64,000 nt of DNA from Streptomyces sp. ICC1 (GTDB taxonomy: Bacteria > Actinomycetota > Actinomycetes > Streptomycetales > Streptomycetaceae), in NCBI RefSeq assembly GCF_003287935.1, contig NZ_CP030287.1, positions 5,907,022 through 5,971,021 on the forward strand, read 5' to 3'. A model generated the notes under the pieces. The model searched no databases. It had not been told where the DNA came from and was given only the letters and a program-made list of their open reading frames with translations. Numbering within the stretch: the stretch's first letter is position 1; each line of letters starts with the position of its first letter. Position numbers and translations under genes: made by a program. Below are positions 27,335-35,073 of the stretch, in pieces.

Positions 27335-28864
27335 TCAGTGCCCGGTCGCGGGGGGCGGGCACCCCGGCAGTTCCGGGCGGTCCTTCGTGCGGACGGCGGG
27401 GAGCCAGGCCGTGGGGGGTGTGGAGCCGGTCGGGAGGCGGACGTGGAACCAGCGGGTGGACTGCAGGTCCGCCTCGTCGATGATCGGCCGCCCGTCGGGC
27501 AGCTGGCAGTCGGCGGCGAGGACGTCACCGTGCCACACCCGGGTCGGTACGACGTTGTCCGCGGCGTACGGCCGCATCGGGTCGATCGCCAGGCCCAGAC
27601 TGCACTGCGGGTCCCGGTCGGCCCGCTCCTGGCAGCCCTTCTCCGCGTTGAACACCCGGATCGTGCCGGCCGCCGCACCCTCACGGCCGTCCAGTACGGA
27701 TGAGCTCGCCCGTGCCGCGTCCGACCACAACACCGTACCGGCGACCCCGCAGAGCGCGGTGGTGAGGACCGCGGCGCGGGCCCGGCCCCACAGCCGTCCC
27801 GCGCCCCTCCCGCGCGCCCCCTGTTCGGCGACGATGCGGGCGAGGAGGCTCTCGGCGGTGTGCGGGGCGCGCGCCGCGTGGGTCGGGGCGAGGCAGTCGG
27901 CGGCCAGTGCACGCCAGAACGGCGGCACGGCCTGGTCCATGCGCAGCGGCGCACGCCCTTCGCCGTACTCCTGGACGGCGGCGCCCCGCGCCATGGGGGT
28001 GGCGCCGGAGAACGGGGAGGCGCCGGAGCCGAACACCTCGTGGATGACGATGCCCAGGGCCCAGATGTCGGCGCTCGGCCTGACCTTCACCCCCAGTTCC
28101 CCCAGGGGTGCCCGCCAGCGCTCGGGCGGCAGGTAGTCCAGGGTGCCCATGGGCGGCGCGTACCCGTACGTCCCCGTCATCTGGGTGGCGAGGCCGAAGT
28201 CCGAGAGCTTCACGGAGCGGCCGGCGTCCAGCAGGACGTTCTCCGGCTTGAGATCGGCGTGGACCCAGCCCGAGCGGTGGAGATGGGCGAGTCCCTCGCA
28301 GATCCCCGCGATCAGCCGGGCGCGGTCGGCCTCGGGCACCCCCGCGTCGAGGAGGTCCCGCAGGCTGCCCGCGGCCCGCTCCATGACCAGCACGATCGCG
28401 CCGTCCAGGGCGGGGCGGTCCGGTGCCTCCAGGACGAAGGAGTCCAGGAGGCGGATCAGCCGCGCGTGCCCGGCCCTGCGCCCCAGTTCGACTTCCCGGC
28501 GGGCGGACTCCACGATCCTGCGCGTCTGGCGTGGCGCATACCCGGCGGTCGGCATGATTTTGAGCGCGATGTCGGCGGGCGCCGCTGGCCCGGGGGCCGC
28601 TTGCCCGGGGGCCGCTTGCCCGGGGGCCGCTTGCCCGGGGGCCGCTTGCGCAGTTGCCGCGTGCGCAGTTGCCTCCGACGCGTGCGCGGGGGCCCGGCCG
28701 CTCCTGTCCGGGTACCGGTCGGCCGGCCGGGCGGCGTAGACCGTGGACCAGCCTCCGGCCCCGATCAGGTCGGTGATCGTCCAGCCCTGCACCCGGAATC
28801 CGGGCGGGAGCACGTCCGTGCCGTCGCGTTCCGTGAGGTCGCGCAGGGCGTGCGGCGTCGTCAT
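27335..28864 (-). CDS. serine/threonine protein kinase, Hanks type, with repeat insert
   Basis: A 509-residue kinase. N lobe: glycine loop IGAGGWSTVY (34-43) and the lysine strand ALKIM (Lys102), separated by a 55-residue low-complexity insert with four AAPGQ repeats where most kinases have about ten. Catalytic loop VHADLKPENVLL (HAD instead of the common HRD), DFG at 222-224, DYLPPERW (APE-like). One membrane helix (about 371-388) is followed by an extracellular C-terminal domain with paired cysteines. HAD removes the RD arginine, so activation-loop phosphorylation may not be needed. ATG 28864 overlaps the FHA gene stop (ATGA), so kinase and FHA protein are coupled. Confidence 0.87.
   Translation of the reverse strand: MTTPHALRDLTERDGTDVLPPGFRVQGWTITDLIGAGGWSTVYAARPADRYPDRSGRAPAHASEATAHAATAQAAPGQAAPGQAAPGQAAPGPAAPADIALKIMPTAGYAPRQTRRIVESARREVELGRRAGHARLIRLLDSFVLEAPDRPALDGAIVLVMERAAGSLRDLLDAGVPEADRARLIAGICEGLAHLHRSGWVHADLKPENVLLDAGRSVKLSDFGLATQMTGTYGYAPPMGTLDYLPPERWRAPLGELGVKVRPSADIWALGIVIHEVFGSGASPFSGATPMARGAAVQEYGEGRAPLRMDQAVPPFWRALAADCLAPTHAARAPHTAESLLARIVAEQGARGRGAGRLWGRARAAVLTTALCGVAGTVLWSDAARASSSVLDGREGAAAGTIRVFNAEKGCQERADRDPQCSLGLAIDPMRPYAADNVVPTRVWHGDVLAADCQLPDGRPIIDEADLQSTRWFHVRLPTGSTPPTAWLPAVRTKDRPELPGCPPPATGH
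28589..28648. repeat. four 15-bp tandem repeats within the kinase gene
   Basis: CCCGGGGGCCGCTTG is repeated four times exactly. On the coding strand it encodes the AAPGQ repeats of the kinase N lobe, and is likely to vary in copy number by slippage. Confidence 0.85.
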
Positions 28865-29670
28865 CGCGCGGTCTGCCGCTCCCGCCCGCCGGCCCCCGTC
28901 AGGGGCGGCAGCAGCGTCAGGTGGTCCTCCCGTACGAGCCCGAACCGCAGCGCGAGTCCGACGATCTCCTCCCGCTTGCCGTTGCGGCGCTCGCCCTTGC
29001 CGGGTTCGCGCGGGTCCGGGCCGCCGATGCGCAGCTTCTCCTCGGCGAGGTAGTCGATGTGCGAGCTGACCGCACGCGCGGTCAGCGTGCCGCAGGCGAC
29101 GTGGCCCTTGAGCCGTTCGACGAGCTGCGGGGTCGTGGGGACCGCGACGCGGGACTGGTCGCGCAGGCGCGGTTCGCAGAGCGCGACGAGGACGAGGAAG
29201 TAGGTCGCCGTCTCGTCCAGGGAGTACGCGGTGACCGTGAGGCGGCCCCAGGGGGCGCCCATGGCTTCCGGGTCCAGATAGATGTGGTCGGGCGCGAACA
29301 CCTGGAAGGAGACGGGGACGTCGCTGCGGGTGGGCAGCACCACGCGCGAGAACTCGAAGGGGACGGGCGCCCCGACCCGTCGTGGCGGAACCCTCAGGTA
29401 CTCCCCGGCGCCCTCCGGGTTCTCCACCAGGTAGCTGTGGGTGGTGCTGTGGTTCGTCAGCTGCCAGTGGTCATCGGTCACGCGGATCTCCCCGGCGAGC
29501 CGGGAGATCGCCGCGTCGGCGAGGCGGAGCTCGACGGGGACCGTCGCGGAGCCGCGTCCGAAGCGGGCGGCCTCGCCCGGTCCGAGCCGCAACGTGACGG
29601 CGTCACCGTACGGTTCGCCGCCTTCGGCGCCACTACACCCCTGCGGCAGATGGACGACTACGCCGCTCAC
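28861..29670 (-). CDS. FHA-domain protein partnering the kinase
   Basis: A 269-residue cytoplasmic protein. Residues about 30-105 form a forkhead-associated domain (GEAARFGRGS ... LRLADAAISRLAGEIRVTDDHWQLTNHS), which binds phosphothreonine; the N-terminal strand, GR and SR-x-x-xxI pattern are recognisable. The following part (LTVTAYSLDETATYFLVLVALCEPRLR) and a helical C-terminus (SSHIDYLAEEKL) with a possible winged-helix character complete it. GTG at 29670 follows GGGGGGAG. It precedes and overlaps the kinase gene, so it is probably its substrate or adaptor. Confidence 0.8.
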   Translation of the reverse strand: MSGVVVHLPQGCSGAEGGEPYGDAVTLRLGPGEAARFGRGSATVPVELRLADAAISRLAGEIRVTDDHWQLTNHSTTHSYLVENPEGAGEYLRVPPRRVGAPVPFEFSRVVLPTRSDVPVSFQVFAPDHIYLDPEAMGAPWGRLTVTAYSLDETATYFLVLVALCEPRLRDQSRVAVPTTPQLVERLKGHVACGTLTARAVSSHIDYLAEEKLRIGGPDPREPGKGERRNGKREEIVGLALRFGLVREDHLTLLPPLTGAGGRERQTAR

Positions 29671-30143
29671 CGCTCCCCCCGTTCCACGCGTCGTGCCGGA
29701 CCGACGAGTGGAACAATACTCATCTCTCAAGGGAGTTCATCGGCGCACTTCAGCCACTTCGGCCGGGACCGCCCGCCGGGCCGGACAGCCCGCCCCAGCT
29801 GCCCCGGGAGGCCCCCGAAGTCCCTTGCCGAGAAGGTCGCCGGCCCTCTCCGCGAGGGCGGCTCGCGCTGTGTCCCGGGTCACCTCGACTCTGTGGCGGC
29901 GGTGGTGGTTTGGGGTTGTTTTCGACTCTCTGCCGAGCGGATCGGCGGAAGTTGTCGTGCCGCGCCGCGGGTGGACGGCGTACCGGCGCCGCGGCTCCCC
30001 GCGCGGGATCGGCCCCCGCGCCCCGGTCGCGGACGCCCCGCTGCGCACCGGCGGAGGTGGGGAACGTCACCGTGTCCGGGGGATCACGGAGCCGTCGGAC
30101 CGCCCGTTTCCCTCTTTCAGGTGGCGGGATCCGCACTCCGGGC
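29671..30143. other. 473-bp gap, no gene recognised
   Basis: It separates the FHA start from the stop of the GH43-type gene (same strand). Open frames here lack family character or good starts. No hairpin stands out. Confidence 0.5.
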
Positions 30144-32183
30144 TCAGCCCGGCCGTCCAGTGGGACGGCCCGATACGACGGGTGCGACCGCGCGGTCGCC
30201 GAAGGCGGTCCACGGCCGCCACCCGCCGCTCGGCCGGTCCTGGACCCGGGTGCGCACCCGGCCCTCGGTGGTGACGGCGAAGACGTGCGTGCGCCCGGTG
30301 GCGTCGAGCGCGGCCGAGGGCGTGGCGGCGAGCCTGATGCCGGGCTCGCCGAACTCCCGTGCGGAATCCCAGCTTCCGCCCGGGGTGGTCTGCCAGCGGT
30401 GGCTGAGCCGGGCGCCACCGGGCGTCAGCGAGAACGCCTCGAGGCGGCCGTCCGCGTTGGCGGCGAACGCGGGGGCGGCGGCGCTCCAGTCGAACATCGG
30501 CAGCCACTCGTCCCAGCCCCCGCTGGGCACGGACTGCCGCCGGCGGAAGGTTCCCATGCCCGAGGGTCCGATCGCGGCAACGGTGAGCCGGCCGCTGCCG
30601 TCCCCGGCCACCCGCGGTGCGGCGCCGGCCGCGGTGCCGAAGCGGTGCCAGGCGGAGGTCCAGGCACCGCCCGGGGTCTCCTGCCACCGGTGGTCGATCG
30701 CGGCGCCGCCGGGCGCGAGGACGAACACCTCGAGGCGGCCGTCGGCGTTCGCCGCGACCACCGGCGGCGCGCCCGCGGCCCCGCCGAAGCCGGTCTCCCA
30801 CGGGTCCCAGGCCAGGGATCCGGGTGCCGCTTGGCGTCGCCGGGCGACGGAGGCGCCGCCGGGGCTCAGCGCGAACACCTCCAGCCGGCCGTCGGCGTCG
30901 CGGGCGACGGCGGGTGCGGCGCCGGCCGGGCCGCCGAACTCCTCCCAGTCGTACCAGCCGCCGTCCGGCCGCTGCACCCGGTGGTGCAGGTTGGCGCCCT
31001 CCGGGGCGAGCGAGAAGACCTCCAGCCCGCCGAGGGCGTTGCGGCCGAGCGTGGGAACGGCGCCGGCCGGCCCTCCGAACGTCTCCCACGGCGACCAGGT
31101 GTCGGTGTCCGGGTCGAGCTGGACGCGCCGCAGCATCGAGCGGTCGGAGGCGTCGAGCGCGAACACCGTGAGGCGGCCGACGACGTCGAGGGAGGCCACC
31201 GGGTTCTCCGCGCTCTGCCACGGCGGCGGTGTGTCCCGCCACTCGAGGGGCGCCACGTGCAGCCCGCCCCGGAACCAGCCCGCGGCGCTCGCGTACCAGG
31301 CGTCCCCGTCGGAGACCACTTCCACGGCGTGACCGGCCACGTGGCCCGCGTAGCCGACGAGGTCGAAGCGGAACGGGTCCCGGGACGCCAGCACGTCCGT
31401 GCCCTCGTAGCCGCCCCGCGGTCCGATGAACAGGTAGTACCAGCCGTCGCGCTCCACGACGTACGGCGACTCGGTGACCGAGACGGTCGTCTCCGTGGTC
31501 GTGTCGGTGAACACGACGGCCGGCTCGCTCCAGTGCACCAGATCGACGGACCGACGGCAGGCCACGACGTGGTGGCCGCCCGGACCGGAGAGTTCCGTGT
31601 AGTACATGACCCACTCGCCGCCGACCCGCAGCACCATCGGGTCACGCGCCACGAACCCGCGGAAGAGCGGCCCGGAGGGCTCGCGCGTCCAGGTGAACAG
31701 GTCGGTCGAGGTGGCGAGACTGATCGCGGCGCCGCTCTCGCCGCCGGCGGCGTAGAACATCCAGAACCTGCCGCCGGCGGCTACGACGTGGGGCGCCCAC
31801 AGGTGCTCCTCGCCGAAGTGGGACGGATCGACGGTGAGCGCGTCGGCGTGGGTGGTCCACGGCCCGTTCGGGCTCGGCGCGGAGGCATGGGCGAAGGAGG
31901 TCTCCCCCGTGCTGTCCGGGGATTCGCCGCGCGGCGCGCTGCGCCCGACGATGCTGAACAGGTGCCAGCGGTCCCGGGCCTTGATCAGCGTGTGGTCGTT
32001 GAGATAGCGCGGACCCTCCGAGGTGGAGGGGTCGTAGACGTACGTGAAGGGTCCCGCGCCGACCCACCGAGGGGGCGGCACGGTGTCGGCGGCCCGGGCC
32101 GCGGCCGGGCCGGCACCCAGGAGCGGGAGCGCGCCCGCCCCGGCGGCGCCCCGCAACAGGTTCCGTCTGCTGATCGGAAGCAT
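30144..32183 (-). CDS. Tat-secreted GH43/GH32-like protein with seven-repeat lectin propeller
   Basis: A 679-residue exported protein. A twin-arginine signal (ISRRNLLRGAAGAGALPLLGAG) is followed by a five-bladed propeller of glycoside hydrolase clan GH43/GH32 type (about 45-360): FTYVYDPSTSEGPRYLND, EEHLWAPHVVAAGGRFWMFY, VARDPMVLRVGGEWVMYY, VTESPYVVERDGWYYLF. Residues about 360-679 are seven repeats of ~45 residues with the core DADGRLEVFALSPGG ... W-x-x-W, a PLL/tachylectin-like carbohydrate-binding propeller. GGAGAG lies before the ATG at 32183. It is the third gene of an operon with the M23 and esterase genes. It may cleave or merely bind a polysaccharide; the catalytic acids are not certain. 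Confidence 0.82.
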   Translation of the reverse strand: MLPISRRNLLRGAAGAGALPLLGAGPAAARAADTVPPPRWVGAGPFTYVYDPSTSEGPRYLNDHTLIKARDRWHLFSIVGRSAPRGESPDSTGETSFAHASAPSPNGPWTTHADALTVDPSHFGEEHLWAPHVVAAGGRFWMFYAAGGESGAAISLATSTDLFTWTREPSGPLFRGFVARDPMVLRVGGEWVMYYTELSGPGGHHVVACRRSVDLVHWSEPAVVFTDTTTETTVSVTESPYVVERDGWYYLFIGPRGGYEGTDVLASRDPFRFDLVGYAGHVAGHAVEVVSDGDAWYASAAGWFRGGLHVAPLEWRDTPPPWQSAENPVASLDVVGRLTVFALDASDRSMLRRVQLDPDTDTWSPWETFGGPAGAVPTLGRNALGGLEVFSLAPEGANLHHRVQRPDGGWYDWEEFGGPAGAAPAVARDADGRLEVFALSPGGASVARRRQAAPGSLAWDPWETGFGGAAGAPPVVAANADGRLEVFVLAPGGAAIDHRWQETPGGAWTSAWHRFGTAAGAAPRVAGDGSGRLTVAAIGPSGMGTFRRRQSVPSGGWDEWLPMFDWSAAAPAFAANADGRLEAFSLTPGGARLSHRWQTTPGGSWDSAREFGEPGIRLAATPSAALDATGRTHVFAVTTEGRVRTRVQDRPSGGWRPWTAFGDRAVAPVVSGRPTGRPG

Positions 32184-32268
32184 GGGTCTCTCCAGGGATG
32201 CCTCGTGGTCGGCCGGGCCTCTGCGGGCTCGGCCGACCACGGGTCGGGTGGGGGCGGTCGCAGGAGGG

Positions 32269-33777
32269 TCAGTCGAGGCCGGGGCCGGCGGTGTTGTTGA
32301 GCCAGATCCAGTCGGACCAGCTGGAGAAGCCGGTCTGCCATCGGTGGTAGGTCCCCGCGCGGCTGGTCCCGAAGACCTCGATCCGTCCGTCGGCGTTCAC
32401 GGCCGCCGTGACTTCGGTGCCGCCGCCCCCGAAGACGGACCAGTCTTCGTAGGGCGCGTTGACGGCGGTCTGCCAGGTGTGCATGGCCGTACTGCCGTTC
32501 ATGGCGAAGACCTCGATCCGCCCGTCCGCCGTGCGCGTGCTGGTGAGCTGCGAGTCGACGGGCCCCCCGGTCGGCTCCCATTCCGACCAAGCGGTGGGAC
32601 TCGACTGGTACTTGTGGAACACCCCGCGCGGACCGGAGGCGAAGACCTCCAGGCGGCCGTCGGCGTTGTGGTCGACGGTGAGGTCGTGGCCGCCGCCTCC
32701 GAAGGCGTCCCAGTTCGACCAGCCGCCGTTGGGGGCCGTCTGGTACTTGTGCTGGAAGGTGTCGCCGGACAGGGCGAACACCTCGAGCCGGCCGTCGGGC
32801 GACTTCTCCATCTCCACCCGGCCGTTGGCGGGGCCTCCGCCGGTGGACTCCCAGTCCGACCAGCCGCCGTTGGGGGCGACCTGGTACCGGTGGAAGAGGC
32901 CGGACGGGTTGGAGGCGAAGACCTCCATGCGGCCGTCGGCGTTCACCCCGGCCGCCGTGTCGTGCCCGCCGCCGCCGAAGGTCTCCCAGTTCGACCAGCC
33001 GCCGGAGGGAGAGAGCTGCCAGCGGTGCTGGAAGGTGTTGCCGGACAGGGCGAACATTTCCAGGCGGCCGTCGGCATTGGGTGCGATCGCCAGTTCGGCG
33101 TTGCCCGGCCCGCCCAGCTGCTCCCAGGCCGACCAGTTGCCGTTCGCTTCCTGCTGCCAGGCGTGCTGCACGCCGTCGGCGCCGGCGGCGAACACCTCGA
33201 GGCGTCCGTCCGCCGACCGCGCCGACACCACCCGGCCCGACTCCGCCGGATACTCCAGCGGCTTGGGACGCGGACCGCTGCCGGGGGTGCAGGGCAGCAC
33301 GATGCCGCGCTCCGCGAGGTAGGCCTCGGGGTCGATGCCGTAGGAGGCGGACTGGTCCCCCCAGATCCGCAGATGGAGGTGGGGGCCGTCGACGTTGGTG
33401 CCCTCGGCGCCCACCAGGGCGATCTGCTGGCCGGCCACGACGTGGTCGCCCTCGAAGACGTCGCGCCTGGACATGTGCCCGTACTCGGAGATCCTCCCGT
33501 CGGGGTGCAGGATGCGGATCCACTGGCCGTAGTCCCCGATGTATCCGGAGATGGTCACCACTCCGTCACCCACGGCGTAGATCGGTGTCCCGAGGCCGGC
33601 CGCGATGTCGACGCCGTTGTGGCCGCTGTGGTAGTGCTGGGACACGGGTCCGGTGGTGGGACAGGCCGCGGTGAGATCGGCGGTCCGGGCCTCGGCCGGC
33701 CCCGAGGCTGCCAGCGCCGACAGCGCCGACAGGAGGACGGCCGTCGCCGCGAGTACGCGGCTCAACGGGCCGTTCAC
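32269..33777 (-). CDS. secreted M23 endopeptidase with seven-repeat lectin propeller
   Basis: A 502-residue exported protein. A signal peptide (RVLAATAVLLSALSALAASGPAEA) precedes a LytM/M23 zinc endopeptidase domain (about 30-165): metal ligands in HSGHNGVDIAAG and the HxH of GPHLHLRIWG, with the typical GYGDGVV/YGQWIRILHPDG strands. Such enzymes cut peptidoglycan cross-bridges. Residues about 185-502 are seven repeats ADGRLEVFA-x(10)-HRWQ-x(4-5)-W-x-x-W, the same lectin-like propeller as in the genes at 30144 and 39990. GTG at 33777 overlaps the esterase stop (GTGA). Confidence 0.9.
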   Translation of the reverse strand: MNGPLSRVLAATAVLLSALSALAASGPAEARTADLTAACPTTGPVSQHYHSGHNGVDIAAGLGTPIYAVGDGVVTISGYIGDYGQWIRILHPDGRISEYGHMSRRDVFEGDHVVAGQQIALVGAEGTNVDGPHLHLRIWGDQSASYGIDPEAYLAERGIVLPCTPGSGPRPKPLEYPAESGRVVSARSADGRLEVFAAGADGVQHAWQQEANGNWSAWEQLGGPGNAELAIAPNADGRLEMFALSGNTFQHRWQLSPSGGWSNWETFGGGGHDTAAGVNADGRMEVFASNPSGLFHRYQVAPNGGWSDWESTGGGPANGRVEMEKSPDGRLEVFALSGDTFQHKYQTAPNGGWSNWDAFGGGGHDLTVDHNADGRLEVFASGPRGVFHKYQSSPTAWSEWEPTGGPVDSQLTSTRTADGRIEVFAMNGSTAMHTWQTAVNAPYEDWSVFGGGGTEVTAAVNADGRIEVFGTSRAGTYHRWQTGFSSWSDWIWLNNTAGPGLD

Positions 33778-34763
33778 GCCTTGCGCAGCCGGTCGATGAT
33801 GCCGTTGATGTCGCGGTCCAGCATGTCGTGGCGGATGAAGTGCCCGCCGGGCAGCTCGTACCACTCGTGCGGGATCCCCGCATTGCCGAGGACGGCGCGG
33901 AACTCGCGCTGTGTGGCTAGCACTTGGCGCTCGTTGATGGAGTCGAACCAGTCGAGCGGCTGGGGGCTGGTGCCCGCGACGAGGAAGACCCGCTTGTTGC
34001 GGTAGCTCTCGATCCGCTGCACCGGGTTGTCCGCGGTCACCCGGGCCTCGTCCCAGAACGGCGCCCCGTAGATGGTCCCGCCGTTCAGGTCCAGGGCCGC
34101 GGAGGAGGCGTTGGCCCAGTGGGCCACGAGGCCGTTGTCCCTGCGCAGGCTCGCCGGGCCGGAGTGGGCGCTCACCGAGGCGAAGTGGCCCCAGTACTTG
34201 GCGGCGTACTTCAGCGCGCCGAAGCCGCCCATCGAGAAACCGGACACGGCACGGCCGTCGTACTCCGCGAACGTGCGGAAGTTCGCGTCGATCCACGGGA
34301 TCAGCTGGTGGATGTGGAAATCCTCCCAGTTGCGCGGACCGACGTTGGAGCTCACGGGGTTGGAGTACCAGCCCGCGTGGCCGCCGTCCGGCATCACGGC
34401 GATGATCGGCTTGCCCGCGGTCCAGTCCTTGATCCGCTCGCGGTCGAACGTGATGAAGTCCTGCCCCGTACCGCCGCCGTGGAGGAGGTAGACCACGGGG
34501 TAGGTGCGTCCGCTCCAGTGGTAGTCGTCGGGGAGGAGCACGTTGACGGCGGGGTTCCAGCCGATCGCGTTCGTCTGGAACCGGTAGTACCGCATGCGGG
34601 GGTCGTCCTCCCAGCGCTCGACGATGCGCAGGCCGTGGCCGTCACCGACGGCGGAGGCGGTCGACGCGCCGGCGAGGACTCCCGCACCTCCCATGGCCAT
34701 GGCGGCGGAGATGCCTCCGGCCGTTTTGAGGATGCTCCTGCGGGTGGGGTTCTGCGCGCTCAA
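33774..34763 (-). CDS. Tat-exported esterase, antigen 85/esterase D fold
   Basis: A 329-residue secreted alpha/beta hydrolase. The twin-arginine signal TRRSILKTAGGISAAMAMGGAG is clear. Then NVLLPDDY, the oxyanion YPVVYLLHGGGTG, the PDGGHAGWYSNP strand, a nucleophile elbow AVSGFSMGGFGALKY (Ser) and the C-terminal His (LPGGHFIRHDM). This is the family of antigen 85 mycolyltransferases, S-formylglutathione hydrolases and feruloyl esterases. TTG at 34763 is chosen because AGGAGG lies 5 nt upstream. It begins the operon with the M23 and GH43-type genes and resembles the esterase at 37600. Confidence 0.85.
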   Translation of the reverse strand: MSAQNPTRRSILKTAGGISAAMAMGGAGVLAGASTASAVGDGHGLRIVERWEDDPRMRYYRFQTNAIGWNPAVNVLLPDDYHWSGRTYPVVYLLHGGGTGQDFITFDRERIKDWTAGKPIIAVMPDGGHAGWYSNPVSSNVGPRNWEDFHIHQLIPWIDANFRTFAEYDGRAVSGFSMGGFGALKYAAKYWGHFASVSAHSGPASLRRDNGLVAHWANASSAALDLNGGTIYGAPFWDEARVTADNPVQRIESYRNKRVFLVAGTSPQPLDWFDSINERQVLATQREFRAVLGNAGIPHEWYELPGGHFIRHDMLDRDINGIIDRLRKA

Positions 34764-35073
34764 TGTGTCCTCCTGGTCGGGAGCCTGACGATGCGTCCGG
34801 GCGCAGCGGAATCCCCCGTCGCGCCGCGTCGTGCGCCGTGCCGGCCTTCTGGAGAGAGCGGGCCGCACGGACGATCTGGAAGGTAGCAACGCTCCGCGGG
34901 CCCGCAGACCCCGGAAGATTCCGGACTGACAGGCGAGCGCGCGTCGGCTAGGCGGTGGGAGGCACCGCGGGTGGCACCGCCGGGGCCGCGGGGGTGTCAC
35001 CGGGATTTCATCGCTCCTCCCTAGCGTGGCCCCGTTCGGGCACGGGCCTGGACCACAGGGGAAGGACGGCTCG
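34764..35073. other. divergent promoter region, esterase operon and acylase gene
   Basis: A 310-bp gap between divergent start codons of the esterase operon and the acylase gene. No promoter hexamers or strong inverted repeat are convincing. It is the likely control region of both arms of the island and a natural target of the SARP-like regulator. Confidence 0.5.

Noticed and set aside
30067..33523. Long alternative-frame ORFs over the lectin genes
   Set aside because: They are shifted copies of the propeller repeats, rich in Arg and without signal or motifs.
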